Positions 23,828-32,109 of a stretch of 48,486 nucleotides of DNA are shown here, one piece after another. Both the position numbers and the translations under genes were made by a program. The notes beneath the pieces were generated by a model. It saw only the letters and a list, made by a program, of their open reading frames with translations. It did not search any database and was not told where the DNA came from. Where the stretch lies: the NCBI GenBank assembly GCA_002431945.1, contig DJET01000021.1:1-48486 (forward strand), in the 5' to 3' direction. The DNA is from Ruminococcaceae bacterium UBA5891 (GTDB lineage Bacteria > Bacillota > Clostridia > Oscillospirales > Acutalibacteraceae). Within the stretch, counting starts at the first letter, position 1; each line of letters starts with the position of its first letter.

Positions 23828-24745
23828 ATGCCGATAAAAATACCGAACGATCTGCCTGCGGTTAAAACGCTTAACGATGAAAATATATTCGTTATGACCG
23901 AAACGCGGGCTATCACGCAGGATATCCGTCCGCTTAAAATACTGCTTTTAAACCTTATGCCTAAAAAGATTGAGACCGAAACGCAGATATCCCGTCTGCT
24001 CGGAAACTCCCCTTTACAGGTTGATCTTGAATTTCTGCATACAAAAAGCCATATTTCCAAAAATACCTCGGCAGAGCATCTTTTTACGTTTTACAAAACC
24101 TTTGAAGATGTTAAGGACCGCACCTTTGACGGTATGATAATAACCGGCGCGCCGGTTGAAAAGCTGCCGTTTGAAGAGGTTGAGTATTGGGCGGAGCTGT
24201 GCGAAATTATGGAATGGAGCAAAACGCACGTTCACAGCACGCTGCACATCTGCTGGGGCGCGCAGGCGGGGCTTTACTACCATTACGGCATAAAAAAATA
24301 TACGCTTGAAAAAAAGCTGTTCGGCGTGTTTCCGCATACCGTGGATTATAAAAACTCAATTTTATTCCGCGGCTTTGACGATACCTTTATGGTGCCGCAG
24401 TCGCGCCATACCACTCTTAAAACCGAGGATATAAAGGAAGTGCCGCAGCTTAAAATTTTGGCTTCCTCAAAAGAGACGGGCGTTTACGCCGTTTCGGCAC
24501 AAAAGGGAAAGCAGATTTTTATAACAGGTCATTCCGAATACGACGCGAACACATTGGCAGAGGAGTATTTCCGCGATTTAAAGGCGGGCGAAAAAATAGA
24601 AATACCGAAAAACTATTTTCGGGACGATAATCCCGAAAATCCGCCGACCGTTTCGTGGAGAGCGCACGCAAACCTGCTTTTTTCAAACTGGCTTAACTAC
24701 TTTGTTTATCAAACAACGCCTTATGACATAAATGAAATAAAGTAA
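23828..24745 (+). CDS. metA: Homoserine O-acetyltransferase (MetA)
   Basis: This 305-residue MetA/HTS-family enzyme activates homoserine with an acyl-CoA. The catalytic residues are at the family positions: Cys142 (HICWGAQ), and His235 and Glu237 (TGHSEYD). Residue 111 is Glu (GAPVEKLPFEE). In this family Glu111 marks acetyl-CoA use and Gly111 marks succinyl-CoA use, so acetylation is expected despite common 'succinyltransferase' labels. This fits the O-acetylhomoserine-using MetY three bases upstream. It is the last gene of the T-box operon and is followed by a terminator. Confidence 0.95.
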   Translation: MPIKIPNDLPAVKTLNDENIFVMTETRAITQDIRPLKILLLNLMPKKIETETQISRLLGNSPLQVDLEFLHTKSHISKNTSAEHLFTFYKTFEDVKDRTFDGMIITGAPVEKLPFEEVEYWAELCEIMEWSKTHVHSTLHICWGAQAGLYYHYGIKKYTLEKKLFGVFPHTVDYKNSILFRGFDDTFMVPQSRHTTLKTEDIKEVPQLKILASSKETGVYAVSAQKGKQIFITGHSEYDANTLAEEYFRDLKAGEKIEIPKNYFRDDNPENPPTVSWRAHANLLFSNWLNYFVYQTTPYDINEIK

Positions 24746-24760
24746 ACGTGAGTATAAAAA

Positions 24761-24788
24761 ATCAGCCCCTTGCGGGCTGATTTGTTTA
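24761..24788 (+). terminator. Terminator of the T-box/met operon
   Basis: ATCAGCCC and GGGCTGAT form an 8-bp stem with a 5-nt loop, followed by TTGTTTATTT. It lies 16 bp after the metA stop. Confidence 0.85.
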
Positions 24789-24793
24789 TTTAG

Positions 24794-24914
24794 GGGAACG
24801 GATTCTTTCGTGCTCCGCACTCAGAATGATACACAATTTAGTTCATATGGTGCGCGGCAATCAGTCCCCACCCCCCTCGTCATTGCGAAGCCGTGTAACG
24901 GCTGTGGCAATCCG
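24794..24914 (-). repeat. Compound repeat, copy D (inverted relative to copy C)
   Basis: The CGGATTCTTTCG...ACTCAGAATGATACACAA motif and the CTCGTCATTGCGAAGCC...GGCAATCCG motif lie in the same combination as copy C at 9748-9880 but on the opposite strand, 15 kb away. The gap 24746-25276 contains this, AT-rich DNA and a possible decayed minus-strand fragment (about 25090-25206, ending ...DESIEGIRKTE). No intact gene was recognised. Confidence 0.75.
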
Positions 24915-25276
24915 TTATCCTTTAAAGGGGGAAACTGATTCTTTTGTGCTTTGTGGAGCGTGTGTGATGGGAAACGAAGACCGGCAAAATCGTATAACAA
25001 ACGGGTTTCAAAGATTTTCACTCCCAATTTGTTCCCATTTTTCAAATAACGATTATACTCTTACAAAAACTGCAAATTGCCGAAAATGATTATTCTGTCT
25101 TACGGATACCTTCAATACTTTCATCCAATTTCAAGGCGGCGTTCTTCTGCGTTGACTTGCATAATAAATATCCATTTAAAAATTTTTGTTTATGTGGAAT
25201 TTTTATTTAAGTAAAATCTATTTACGCTTTTTGGGATATAATAATTCTTTAAACAGTCCATACAAAAATCCTATTA

Positions 25277-26032
25277 TTACATACATTTTTCTTCTAATCC
25301 CTTTTTGTACCAATCTTCAAATTCAACATAGCCGCGATTATTGTCTATTATTTTAGCCCATTCCATAATTCCGAAAAGAAAAAAACTTGGGTCAACAGAG
25401 GTTTCTCCATAGTGTTTTCCGAAAAAATGAATTGCCAAATAACCTGAAACCGTTTTTTCGTCAAAATTTGTGTCGCCTACCCTGTTCCCTCGCGCTATCC
25501 CTTTTCTTGCCTTGCCGCCGTTTTCTTTTATAGCGTCAGAAACGCAATTAAATATTTCAAAGCCGTATGTTATATTAACGGGTAGCGCATCTGTTGCAAA
25601 TTCAGAACCGTTTTTTATTGCATATACTTGGTGTTCTGTACCGTCGTAAGTATAGTAGGTTGCACGCCCGCCGTTTTCAATTAGTTTATTTCTTATTATG
25701 TCGGCTGCTGTGCTACTATTGTTAAGTATAGTATTTTCCATATTTATTACCTCTGTATTATCTCTTTCTTTTATTTGCAATGCTACCAACAATTCTAAAA
25801 GTTTCTTTTTAGCTAAAGGATAAGATATATTCATACGATTTTGTAATTCTTTAAGATTACCTTCACAAGCTAAAAATGTTTCCAAGAAATTTAGTTGCTC
25901 CTTATCAAGCAAATCATACTTGCTTATCTCAAAATCGTTTTTTAATTCCAACCCACATTTTTTGCATTTTAGTGAAGATATGTAAAGCTTTTCTTTGCAA
26001 GTGGGACATTTGGTTAAAATACTATTATTCAT
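25277..26032 (-). CDS. DUF2089-like zinc-ribbon/HTH protein with extra C-terminal domain
   Basis: This 251-residue protein has an N-terminal zinc ribbon (CPTCKEKLYISSLKCKKCG, four Cys at about 9-27) and a helical HTH-like region (about 40-92, LNFLETFLACEGNLKELQNR) as in DUF2089 proteins. The C-terminal region (about 105-251) holds an unrecognised domain rich in aromatic and acidic residues (TYGFEIFNCVSDAIKENG, AIHFFGKHYGET). It may be a DNA-binding sensor. AAGGAGG and a consensus promoter precede it. It is clearly more AT-rich than flanking genes and lies in a repeat-bordered island, which suggests recent acquisition. Confidence 0.8.
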   Translation of the reverse strand: MNNSILTKCPTCKEKLYISSLKCKKCGLELKNDFEISKYDLLDKEQLNFLETFLACEGNLKELQNRMNISYPLAKKKLLELLVALQIKERDNTEVINMENTILNNSSTAADIIRNKLIENGGRATYYTYDGTEHQVYAIKNGSEFATDALPVNITYGFEIFNCVSDAIKENGGKARKGIARGNRVGDTNFDEKTVSGYLAIHFFGKHYGETSVDPSFFLFGIMEWAKIIDNNRGYVEFEDWYKKGLEEKCM

Positions 26033-26053
26033 TTATATTACCTCCTTGACTAT

Positions 26054-26082
26054 ATTATATCACCTTTTATTATAGTTGTCAA
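26054..26082 (-). promoter_or_regulatory. Promoter of the DUF2089-like gene
   Basis: On the minus strand perfect TTGACA (26077-26082) and TATAAT (26054-26059) boxes have a 17-bp spacer, close to the AAGGAGG site of the gene. Confidence 0.85.
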
Positions 26083-26152
26083 TATTAGAATAAATAATTT
26101 TAATTCTAATTGTGTGAAATAGTTGACGAAAATTATTGAATTTGTGAAAAAG

Positions 26153-26187
26153 ACCTATGCTCTGAAAGTACAAAGCATAGGTTTTTA
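26153..26187. terminator. Bidirectional terminator-like hairpin
   Basis: ACCTATGCT and AGCATAGGT are separated by 12 bp, with T runs on both strands. The surrounding 26083-26429 has no convincing gene. A 31-codon frame at 26257-26352 lacks a ribosome binding site. Confidence 0.6.
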
Positions 26188-26393
26188 AAACAAATATTAT
26201 ATATAATTTACGTTTTTGTTCCCGATTTACTCCCAAAAATAATAAAACTAAAACCTATGGGTAGGCGTTATTGTTTGAGGGGTAAAGGAAAAACCGATAC
26301 CCTAAAAAGGATATCGGAAGATGTTTGGAATGACGGAAAATATAAGGCGTAATTACCGCAAAAAATTGAATATCCGGTTTATATACAGACCGA

Positions 26394-26420
26394 AATCAGC
26401 CTTAAAGGGCTGATTTTTTT
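26394..26420 (+). terminator. Terminator hairpin at the 3' end of the DegV gene
   Basis: AATCAGCC and GGCTGATT form an 8-bp stem followed by a T run on the plus strand. It would stop plus-strand transcription before the convergent DegV gene and may also weakly end the DegV transcript. Confidence 0.65.
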
Positions 26421-26429
26421 ATGCCTTTT

Positions 26430-27284
26430 TTATTTGTGAACTCCAATAAAAAACAGGGCTACGGTGCCGGGGCCTACATGGGCGCCGGTTACAGGCTCGT
26501 AACATACGGTAATACATTCGCCCTTAAAGCCTCGCTTTTTAAGAAGGGATAAAAGCGTCTCGGCGTCTTCGGGAGCGTCGGCGTGGGCAATGCCTATCTG
26601 CGACCTTTTATCGGCAGACAGCTTTTCGTAATGCTCTGCTAATGTAAGCAGCGCCGCGCGCTTTCCCCGCGCCCTGCCGCAGGATATTATATGCCCTGTT
26701 TCATCACCCTTTAATATCGGCTTAATATTTAAAAGCGTGCCCACCGCGGCGGCTGTTCCGCTTATGCGGCCTCCGCGCTTTAAATATTTAAGGTCGTCAA
26801 CGGTGAAGTATTGGCACATATTATGTCTTATTTGGCTGATATAGCTTACTGTGTCGTTAAACGATATGCCGCCGTTATTCATTTCGGCGGCTTTTATTGC
26901 AAGCAAACCCTCGCCGAGCGACGCGGCAAAGGTGTCTATAACCGCTATATTTCTTTCGGGAAATTCCTGCCTTAGCTCATCTGCCGCAGCTTCGGCTGCC
27001 TGAACCGTTCCGCTTATACCGCCCGACATTGCGATATATATAATGTCAAAGCCCTTTTCAAGCTCTGCCTTAAAGGCGTTTAAAATAACGCCGGTGCTTA
27101 TCATCGAGGTTTTGACCTGTGCGCCCGCGCGCATTGCGGAATAGTAAGCCTTACCGTCAAATTCGCCGTTTTCTTCAACCTCGGCGCCGTCAACCGAATA
27201 TGCAAACGGAATAATATTAAGCCCGTATTTTTTTATAAAACCGATCGGCAGATTAGCCGATGTATCTGTAAATATCTTTGTCAC
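26430..27284 (-). CDS. DegV-family fatty-acid-binding protein
   Basis: This 284-residue cytoplasmic protein of the DegV (FakB-like) family binds a fatty acid for phosphorylation by a FakA kinase. Typical motifs are FTDTSANLP at the N-terminus, KTSMISTG for the lipid head-group pocket, YIAMSGGISGTVQAA, and YLKRGGRISG. The C-terminal GAHVGPGTVALFFIG is also typical. The start is a GTG at 27284 with GGAGGAA upstream. It is monocistronic with its own promoter; no fakA is nearby. Confidence 0.95.
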   Translation of the reverse strand: MTKIFTDTSANLPIGFIKKYGLNIIPFAYSVDGAEVEENGEFDGKAYYSAMRAGAQVKTSMISTGVILNAFKAELEKGFDIIYIAMSGGISGTVQAAEAAADELRQEFPERNIAVIDTFAASLGEGLLAIKAAEMNNGGISFNDTVSYISQIRHNMCQYFTVDDLKYLKRGGRISGTAAAVGTLLNIKPILKGDETGHIISCGRARGKRAALLTLAEHYEKLSADKRSQIGIAHADAPEDAETLLSLLKKRGFKGECITVCYEPVTGAHVGPGTVALFFIGVHK

Positions 27285-27323
27285 AATAATTCCTCCGGAA
27301 AAAAGTCAAGTGTTATTAGTGTA

Positions 27324-27352
27324 ATAATAAACCGTCAAGGTTATACTATCAA
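27324..27352 (-). promoter_or_regulatory. Promoter of the DegV gene
   Basis: On the minus strand TTGATA (27347-27352) and TATTAT (27324-27329) have a 17-bp spacer, upstream of the GGAGG site and GTG start. Confidence 0.65.
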
Positions 27353-27388
27353 CCTAACCGTTTTTTAAAACTTCTAAGCTTTAAAAAA

Positions 27389-27446
27389 GCCTTGTAGAGT
27401 GCCGTGCTGATTACTCTACTGCCGAGAGAGCCGCTGATTACAAGGC
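27389..27446. other. Unassigned structured intergenic element
   Basis: GCCTTGT (27389-27395) and ACAAGGC (27440-27446) could close a three-way structure. A hairpin AGAGT/ACTCT sits inside, and the direct repeat GCTGATTAC occurs twice (27406-27414 and 27433-27441). It lies in the 343-bp gap between the divergent DegV and glycosidase genes. It was not matched to a known RNA class and could equally be a protein-binding region. Confidence 0.35.
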
Positions 27447-27627
27447 GATTTGCAGGCTTTAACGCAAAGGTAACGTTAAAAAACATTCCCGCAGTTATTT
27501 TATGTAACGGCGGAAATATTTATCTGCACGGTTTCCTATTACTACACAAAAAATAAAGTGCAAATAACTGTTATTTTGGTGGATATTTTTTAATTTTATG
27601 TTACAATAAAGAAAAGTGTTGCACCGT

Positions 27628-29574
27628 ATGAAAACAAAAACGCTTTGTTTTATCGGTCAAAATCCAAAAAACAGCGCCGTAGAGTTTATCATCGGCGGAA
27701 CGGAGTGCGGTATGAGTGTTATTCGTTACAGAAAAAAGAATTATGTAAGGGGAATGTGCCATTGCGTATGGCACGATAAGGAGGGCTGGCAGCTTTCGGA
27801 GCAGACCGAAAAAACCGACGCCGAAAATTTTAAGGAGCTTAACATAACCTCCTGGCGCAATTGGGGCGACGCGAACGACAATATGCTTTTAAAATTCGGC
27901 AGTATGGGCTGCACCCTTGCGCCGACTATGCGGAATAAGGTTCCGGCAAGCTGCTATGCCGACGGCAAGCCGTCGGGCAATAGGTGGGCAAGCGCTGCGG
28001 AGCGCGAGGCGTTTGCGCAGAGAATGCTTGAAATGGCGGACATTGAGCACACAGAGCTTATAGAAACATATCTGCTTGGAAACGAGCAGTCTATGAAGGG
28101 GTGGAACCTGTCAAAGCAGCTTGTTTTCAGCGGCTACGATCCCGAAACACAGGAAAAATTTAAAAACGAATGGCTTAAAAACCGCTTTGGAACGATTGAA
28201 AGGCTTAATCTGCTTTGCGGCACCGATTTTGACTGCTTTAATGCGGTAAATGCAGAAAAAAACAAGCGGCTGAGTCTTGAATACTGGATGTTTTTGCGTG
28301 AAAGCTTTGAAAGCTTTTTGCAGTACGGCATAGACGCGTTGCACTTGAAAAAGCCCGAAATAAAATTCGGCTACGCGCGGCTTATGGGAAGGGCTAACCC
28401 CACCTGCGACGACGCCGACTGCGACGGTATGGAAACAGCCACGCAAAACCTTTATTGGCATTGGTGGCGCGATTTTTCGCGCTATTCCTGCCGTCTTGAC
28501 GCGCTTTGCACAAGCGGTGAAAGACCGGTTTACATAACCGAGGTAGGGTTTATGAGCCTTTACAGCCGTGAAACAGAGGAGCTTGCCGCGCGCCGATTTA
28601 AGCAGCTGCTTCCGCTTTTGTATATGCGGCCGCAGATTGCGGGAAGCTATGTGTTTTGCTATTCGGGGCAATTGCCGAAAAACAACCCGCTTGTTGCGGA
28701 ATACACCTGGGGACTTTGCAGACCCGACCGCACAAGAAGGCCGTCCTTTTATTCGGTTAAACAGCTTTATTCGGATTTTAAGCTGCTTGACGGTATACTC
28801 GGAAATTTCCATACCGTTCAGCTTGCGGCGATTACAGACCAGCTTACCGACGAGCTTATGTCGCAGGCGTACAACTGCGACAAAACGGCGCGCGTAATGT
28901 ATGCGTTCGGGGTGCCGCTTAGGTTTGTGCGCGGAGATAAGAAGAACGATATTTTAAACCTTGAGATTAACAGGCTTATTGTAAGCGATATGTGCCTTTA
29001 CTCTTCGCCGGACGGCGCCGAAAGCGAGGCAGAATCGATAAAAAGCTATATTTCAAAGCCCAAAAACAAAGCTGTAACCCTTAACGGCGGAGATTTTAAA
29101 CAGCTTTACGGCGGCGATATTAAAATTGACGGCGTAATTCGCATAAAGACCGACAAAACCTCTCCGAGCAATACCTGGCGCGTATTGGCGCCGTTTATAC
29201 ACGGGGATTTTGCAACCGGTAATTTTAAGCCGCAAAATTCCGCCGACAGGCTTAGGATTCTTGACGCCGCCGCAAAAAATAAATATCAGCTTTGGGATAT
29301 ACAGCAGCAGCTTTTATATACCGAAGACGGCGGCGCGGTGCTGGCAATAGTTAATACGGGCAGCGAGCCTGCCGATGAAATTACGGTTACCTTAGGCTTT
29401 TATGAGGGCTGTAAATTGCAAAAAAGTCCTTCGGTGATCTGTGCGGACGGCTGTGTTACCGCCGCCTTTAACGGCAGTGCGGAACAGCCTGACTGGATAA
29501 AGGGCGAATGCAAGGCGGAGCTTTTATCGCTTACGGTAAAAAACCTTGATACTTATGCGTTTATTATGCTTTAA
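27628..29574 (+). CDS. Putative clan GH-A glycoside hydrolase (GH42-like)
   Basis: This protein of about 648 residues has no signal peptide, so it is probably cytoplasmic. It looks like a TIM-barrel glycosidase. NEQSMKGWNL contains a candidate acid/base Glu after an Asn, followed by a GH42-like FKNEWLKNRFGTIERLNLL segment. Further on, YITEVGFMSLY offers a candidate nucleophile Glu. A C-terminal beta-rich part (about 480-648) follows the barrel. The ATG at 27628 (MKTKTLCFIGQNP) lacks a strong ribosome binding site; a later ATG at 27712 with GGAG upstream is an alternative. It is first in a run of three carbohydrate genes. Family and substrate are not certain. Confidence 0.65.
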   Translation: MKTKTLCFIGQNPKNSAVEFIIGGTECGMSVIRYRKKNYVRGMCHCVWHDKEGWQLSEQTEKTDAENFKELNITSWRNWGDANDNMLLKFGSMGCTLAPTMRNKVPASCYADGKPSGNRWASAAEREAFAQRMLEMADIEHTELIETYLLGNEQSMKGWNLSKQLVFSGYDPETQEKFKNEWLKNRFGTIERLNLLCGTDFDCFNAVNAEKNKRLSLEYWMFLRESFESFLQYGIDALHLKKPEIKFGYARLMGRANPTCDDADCDGMETATQNLYWHWWRDFSRYSCRLDALCTSGERPVYITEVGFMSLYSRETEELAARRFKQLLPLLYMRPQIAGSYVFCYSGQLPKNNPLVAEYTWGLCRPDRTRRPSFYSVKQLYSDFKLLDGILGNFHTVQLAAITDQLTDELMSQAYNCDKTARVMYAFGVPLRFVRGDKKNDILNLEINRLIVSDMCLYSSPDGAESEAESIKSYISKPKNKAVTLNGGDFKQLYGGDIKIDGVIRIKTDKTSPSNTWRVLAPFIHGDFATGNFKPQNSADRLRILDAAAKNKYQLWDIQQQLLYTEDGGAVLAIVNTGSEPADEITVTLGFYEGCKLQKSPSVICADGCVTAAFNGSAEQPDWIKGECKAELLSLTVKNLDTYAFIML

Positions 29575-29590
29575 ACAGGGGGAAATAACG

Positions 29591-30169
29591 GTGCTTGAAA
29601 TTATTAAGAAGCTTGAAAACAAAGCCTTTACCGTGGGGGTTATAGGCATAGGCGAAAAGGGCTTGCCCGTTGCGGCAAACTGTGCAAACGCGGGATTTGT
29701 GACGTTAGGCTTTGATTCGCGGCCTATACGCGCCGAAATGATAAACGGTATGAATAATTATATAGAGGGATACAGCGTTAAGAATTACCGCGAGCTTTGG
29801 TACGGCGAGATACTGCACGGCACTACCGATTTCGGCGCGGCGGCCTCAAGCGATATTGTGATTATCTGCGCGGACGACCATATAGCAAAATCATATTTCG
29901 GGGATATAACGCCCGAAAGCTGTATCGGCGCGGTGAGCGACTATCTGCGTAAGGATTCGGCGGTTGTTTATTTATCGGAAAGCAAAACCGCGCTTTCCTT
30001 AAGCGAGGCGGAAGCCCTTATTGCAAAGGGAACGGGATATACCGCAAATCGGGATTTTATATGCGCGACAGGCGTTTCGGACTGCCGCGGCAGGGTAACC
30101 TTTACGGAAAATAATTATCCCGCGCTTTACGAAAAGCTTTTTAAGCTTGCTGACGGAGAGTGCGTATGA
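29591..30169 (+). CDS. Stand-alone NAD-binding domain like the N-terminal half of UDP-glucose dehydrogenase
   Basis: This 192-residue protein is a Rossmann fold with VGVIGIGEKGLPVAANCANAG near the start, close to the GxGxxGLPxA pattern of UDP-glucose/GDP-mannose dehydrogenases. IVIICADD and a DSAVVYLSES segment follow. Full enzymes have over 400 residues with central and C-terminal domains that carry the catalytic Cys; all of that is absent here. The start is a GTG at 29591 with a GGGGG site. The gene ends in an ATGA overlap with the GH92-like gene, so the fragment is translated in step with it and may have its own role. Confidence 0.7.
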   Translation: MLEIIKKLENKAFTVGVIGIGEKGLPVAANCANAGFVTLGFDSRPIRAEMINGMNNYIEGYSVKNYRELWYGEILHGTTDFGAAASSDIVIICADDHIAKSYFGDITPESCIGAVSDYLRKDSAVVYLSESKTALSLSEAEALIAKGTGYTANRDFICATGVSDCRGRVTFTENNYPALYEKLFKLADGECV

Positions 30170-32109
30170 GCTTACTTGAATATGTTAACGTGCTGCAGGG
30201 TACGGCGTCCTCTAAAAGATATTCGTGCGGCAATACGCTGCCGCTTATGCAGCTGCCGTTCGGTATGGCGGCGTTTGCGCCCCAAACGCGATCCGACTTT
30301 GGCAATTGGTTTTTCCACCCCGGCGACAGATGCCTTGAGGGAATAAGGCTTACCCATCAGCCAAGCCCATGGATAGGCGATTACGGCACGCTTTGCATTA
30401 TGCCGAACAACGGCGTGCTTTACCGCTCGCCCGATGAAAGACAGTCCGGCATTAAAAAGGAAAAATGCGTTTGGCAACCCCATTATATGAGGGCAAGGCT
30501 TTTGCGCTACCATGCCGAGCTTGAGGCCGCGCCCGCAAAGCGCGGGGCGGCGTTTAGAATATGCTTTGACAGCGGTTATAAGGCGGGCGTTGCGATATAT
30601 CTGCCGTTCGGAAAAACCGAGGTTGAGGTATCGCGCGACAAAAATATGCTGTTTATTAAAAACAACTATGCCGGCCACGGCAATGTTCCCGCCGGATTTA
30701 ACACCTATTTTGCTTTTCATTTTAAAACAAAGGCGGATTTCGGTTTAATTAAAGACATATCGGAGGAAAACGCCGCCCAGCAGATATTATTTAACGGCGC
30801 CGATGAGATTGAATTTTCGGTTGCGGTTTCGTACTTAGGCTTCGGGCAGGCAGAGCTTAATCTTCGCCGAGAGCTTATGGGTAAAACGGCGGAGCAGATA
30901 AAGGACGCCGCCGCGGCAGAGTGGGAGAGTATGCTTTCGGTGTTTAAAAAAGCCGATATACCGCCCGAAAGGCGGAGACTTTTTTATTCCTGCCTTTACC
31001 GCACGCTGTTATTTCCGCATTGCTTTTACGAGCTTGATGAAAACGGAAGACCTGTACACTATTCCACGGCGCTTGATAAAAAATGCGGCGGAGAGATGTA
31101 CGTTGATAACGGAATGTGGGACGTTTTCAGAACGCAGTATCCGTTTTTGGCGGAATTTTACCCTGAGCGGTATACCGAGATCGTGCGTTCGCATATTCGG
31201 TATTACGGCGAGTCGGGCTGGCTGCCTAAATGGCTTTCACCCGGCGAGTGCGGCGTTATGCCCGGCACGCTTATCGACGGTGTTATTGCAGACGCGGCGG
31301 TGCGCGGGCTTTTAACGCGCGAGGAGCTATCAAAAGCTTATGAGGGTATGAAAAAGCACGCCTTGACCGAGGGCGAGGGAAATCACGGCAGGCAATTTAC
31401 AAAAATATATGCCGAAAAGGGGTATATCCCCTGCGACTGCTGCCTTAAAAGCGCCAACCTTACAATGGATTATTCCTACGGGGATTACTGCATTTCGGCG
31501 GTTGCCGAAATATTGGGAAAAAGCGAGGAAGCAAGGCTTTTTAAACAGCGTTCCTACAATTACAAAAATCTGTTCGACGGCAAGGCGGGCTTTATTCGCG
31601 GAAGAAGCTCTGACGGCACGTTTCCGACAGGCTTCGACCCGCTTAACTGGGGCGGCGAATACTGCGAGGGCGGCGCATGGCAAAACGGGTTTTTCGCGGT
31701 TCACGATATAAAGGGTCTTGCAGACCTTTACGGCGGCAGAGAGGGGCTTATTAAAAAGCTTGACGAGCTGTTTTCATCGCCGCCCGATTTTAAGGTGGGA
31801 ACCTACGGCGCCGAAATACATGAAATGACTGAAATGGCAACCGCCGATTTCGGTCAGTTTGCCGTTTCAAACCAGCCGAGCTTTCATCTTCCGTTTTTAT
31901 ATGCGGCGATAGGTTTTCCCGAAAGGTGCGCGGAAATTGTAAGGCTTACGGCAGAGGAGGCGTTTTCCGCCGAGGAGGACGGCTTCCCCGGAGACGAGGA
32001 TAACGGAAGTATGTCGGCTTGGTATTTGTGGTGCTGTTTAGGGCGCTATCCGCTGTGCCCCGGAAGTAAAAACGGCACGGTAAGCTTTAAGAGCATATAC
32101 AGAAATTAA
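30166..32109 (+). CDS. GH92-family alpha-mannosidase-like protein
   Basis: This 647-residue protein has the GH92 features GTASSKRYSCGNTLPLMQLPFGM near the start, a beta-sandwich N-terminal domain, an (alpha/alpha)6-like barrel with DNGMWDVFRTQYPF, and the family signature GDEDNGSMSAWYLW near the end. GH92 enzymes remove alpha-mannose from glycans with inversion and need calcium. There is no signal peptide, unlike most Bacteroides members. The chain stops shortly after the CPG motif, so the usual C-terminal segment of about 100 residues is missing. ATG 30166 has GGAGAG upstream and overlaps the previous stop. Substrate linkage cannot be told. Confidence 0.82.
   Translation: MSLLEYVNVLQGTASSKRYSCGNTLPLMQLPFGMAAFAPQTRSDFGNWFFHPGDRCLEGIRLTHQPSPWIGDYGTLCIMPNNGVLYRSPDERQSGIKKEKCVWQPHYMRARLLRYHAELEAAPAKRGAAFRICFDSGYKAGVAIYLPFGKTEVEVSRDKNMLFIKNNYAGHGNVPAGFNTYFAFHFKTKADFGLIKDISEENAAQQILFNGADEIEFSVAVSYLGFGQAELNLRRELMGKTAEQIKDAAAAEWESMLSVFKKADIPPERRRLFYSCLYRTLLFPHCFYELDENGRPVHYSTALDKKCGGEMYVDNGMWDVFRTQYPFLAEFYPERYTEIVRSHIRYYGESGWLPKWLSPGECGVMPGTLIDGVIADAAVRGLLTREELSKAYEGMKKHALTEGEGNHGRQFTKIYAEKGYIPCDCCLKSANLTMDYSYGDYCISAVAEILGKSEEARLFKQRSYNYKNLFDGKAGFIRGRSSDGTFPTGFDPLNWGGEYCEGGAWQNGFFAVHDIKGLADLYGGREGLIKKLDELFSSPPDFKVGTYGAEIHEMTEMATADFGQFAVSNQPSFHLPFLYAAIGFPERCAEIVRLTAEEAFSAEEDGFPGDEDNGSMSAWYLWCCLGRYPLCPGSKNGTVSFKSIYRN

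Noticed and set aside
24821..25089. Reading frames on both strands across copy D of the repeat
   Set aside because: They are formed by the repeat sequence itself; no ribosome binding site or coherent domain is seen.
26257..26352. Possible 31-residue plus-strand peptide beginning MGRRYCLRGKGKTD
   Set aside because: There is no ribosome binding site and no recognisable promoter. It may be a chance frame or a fragment.
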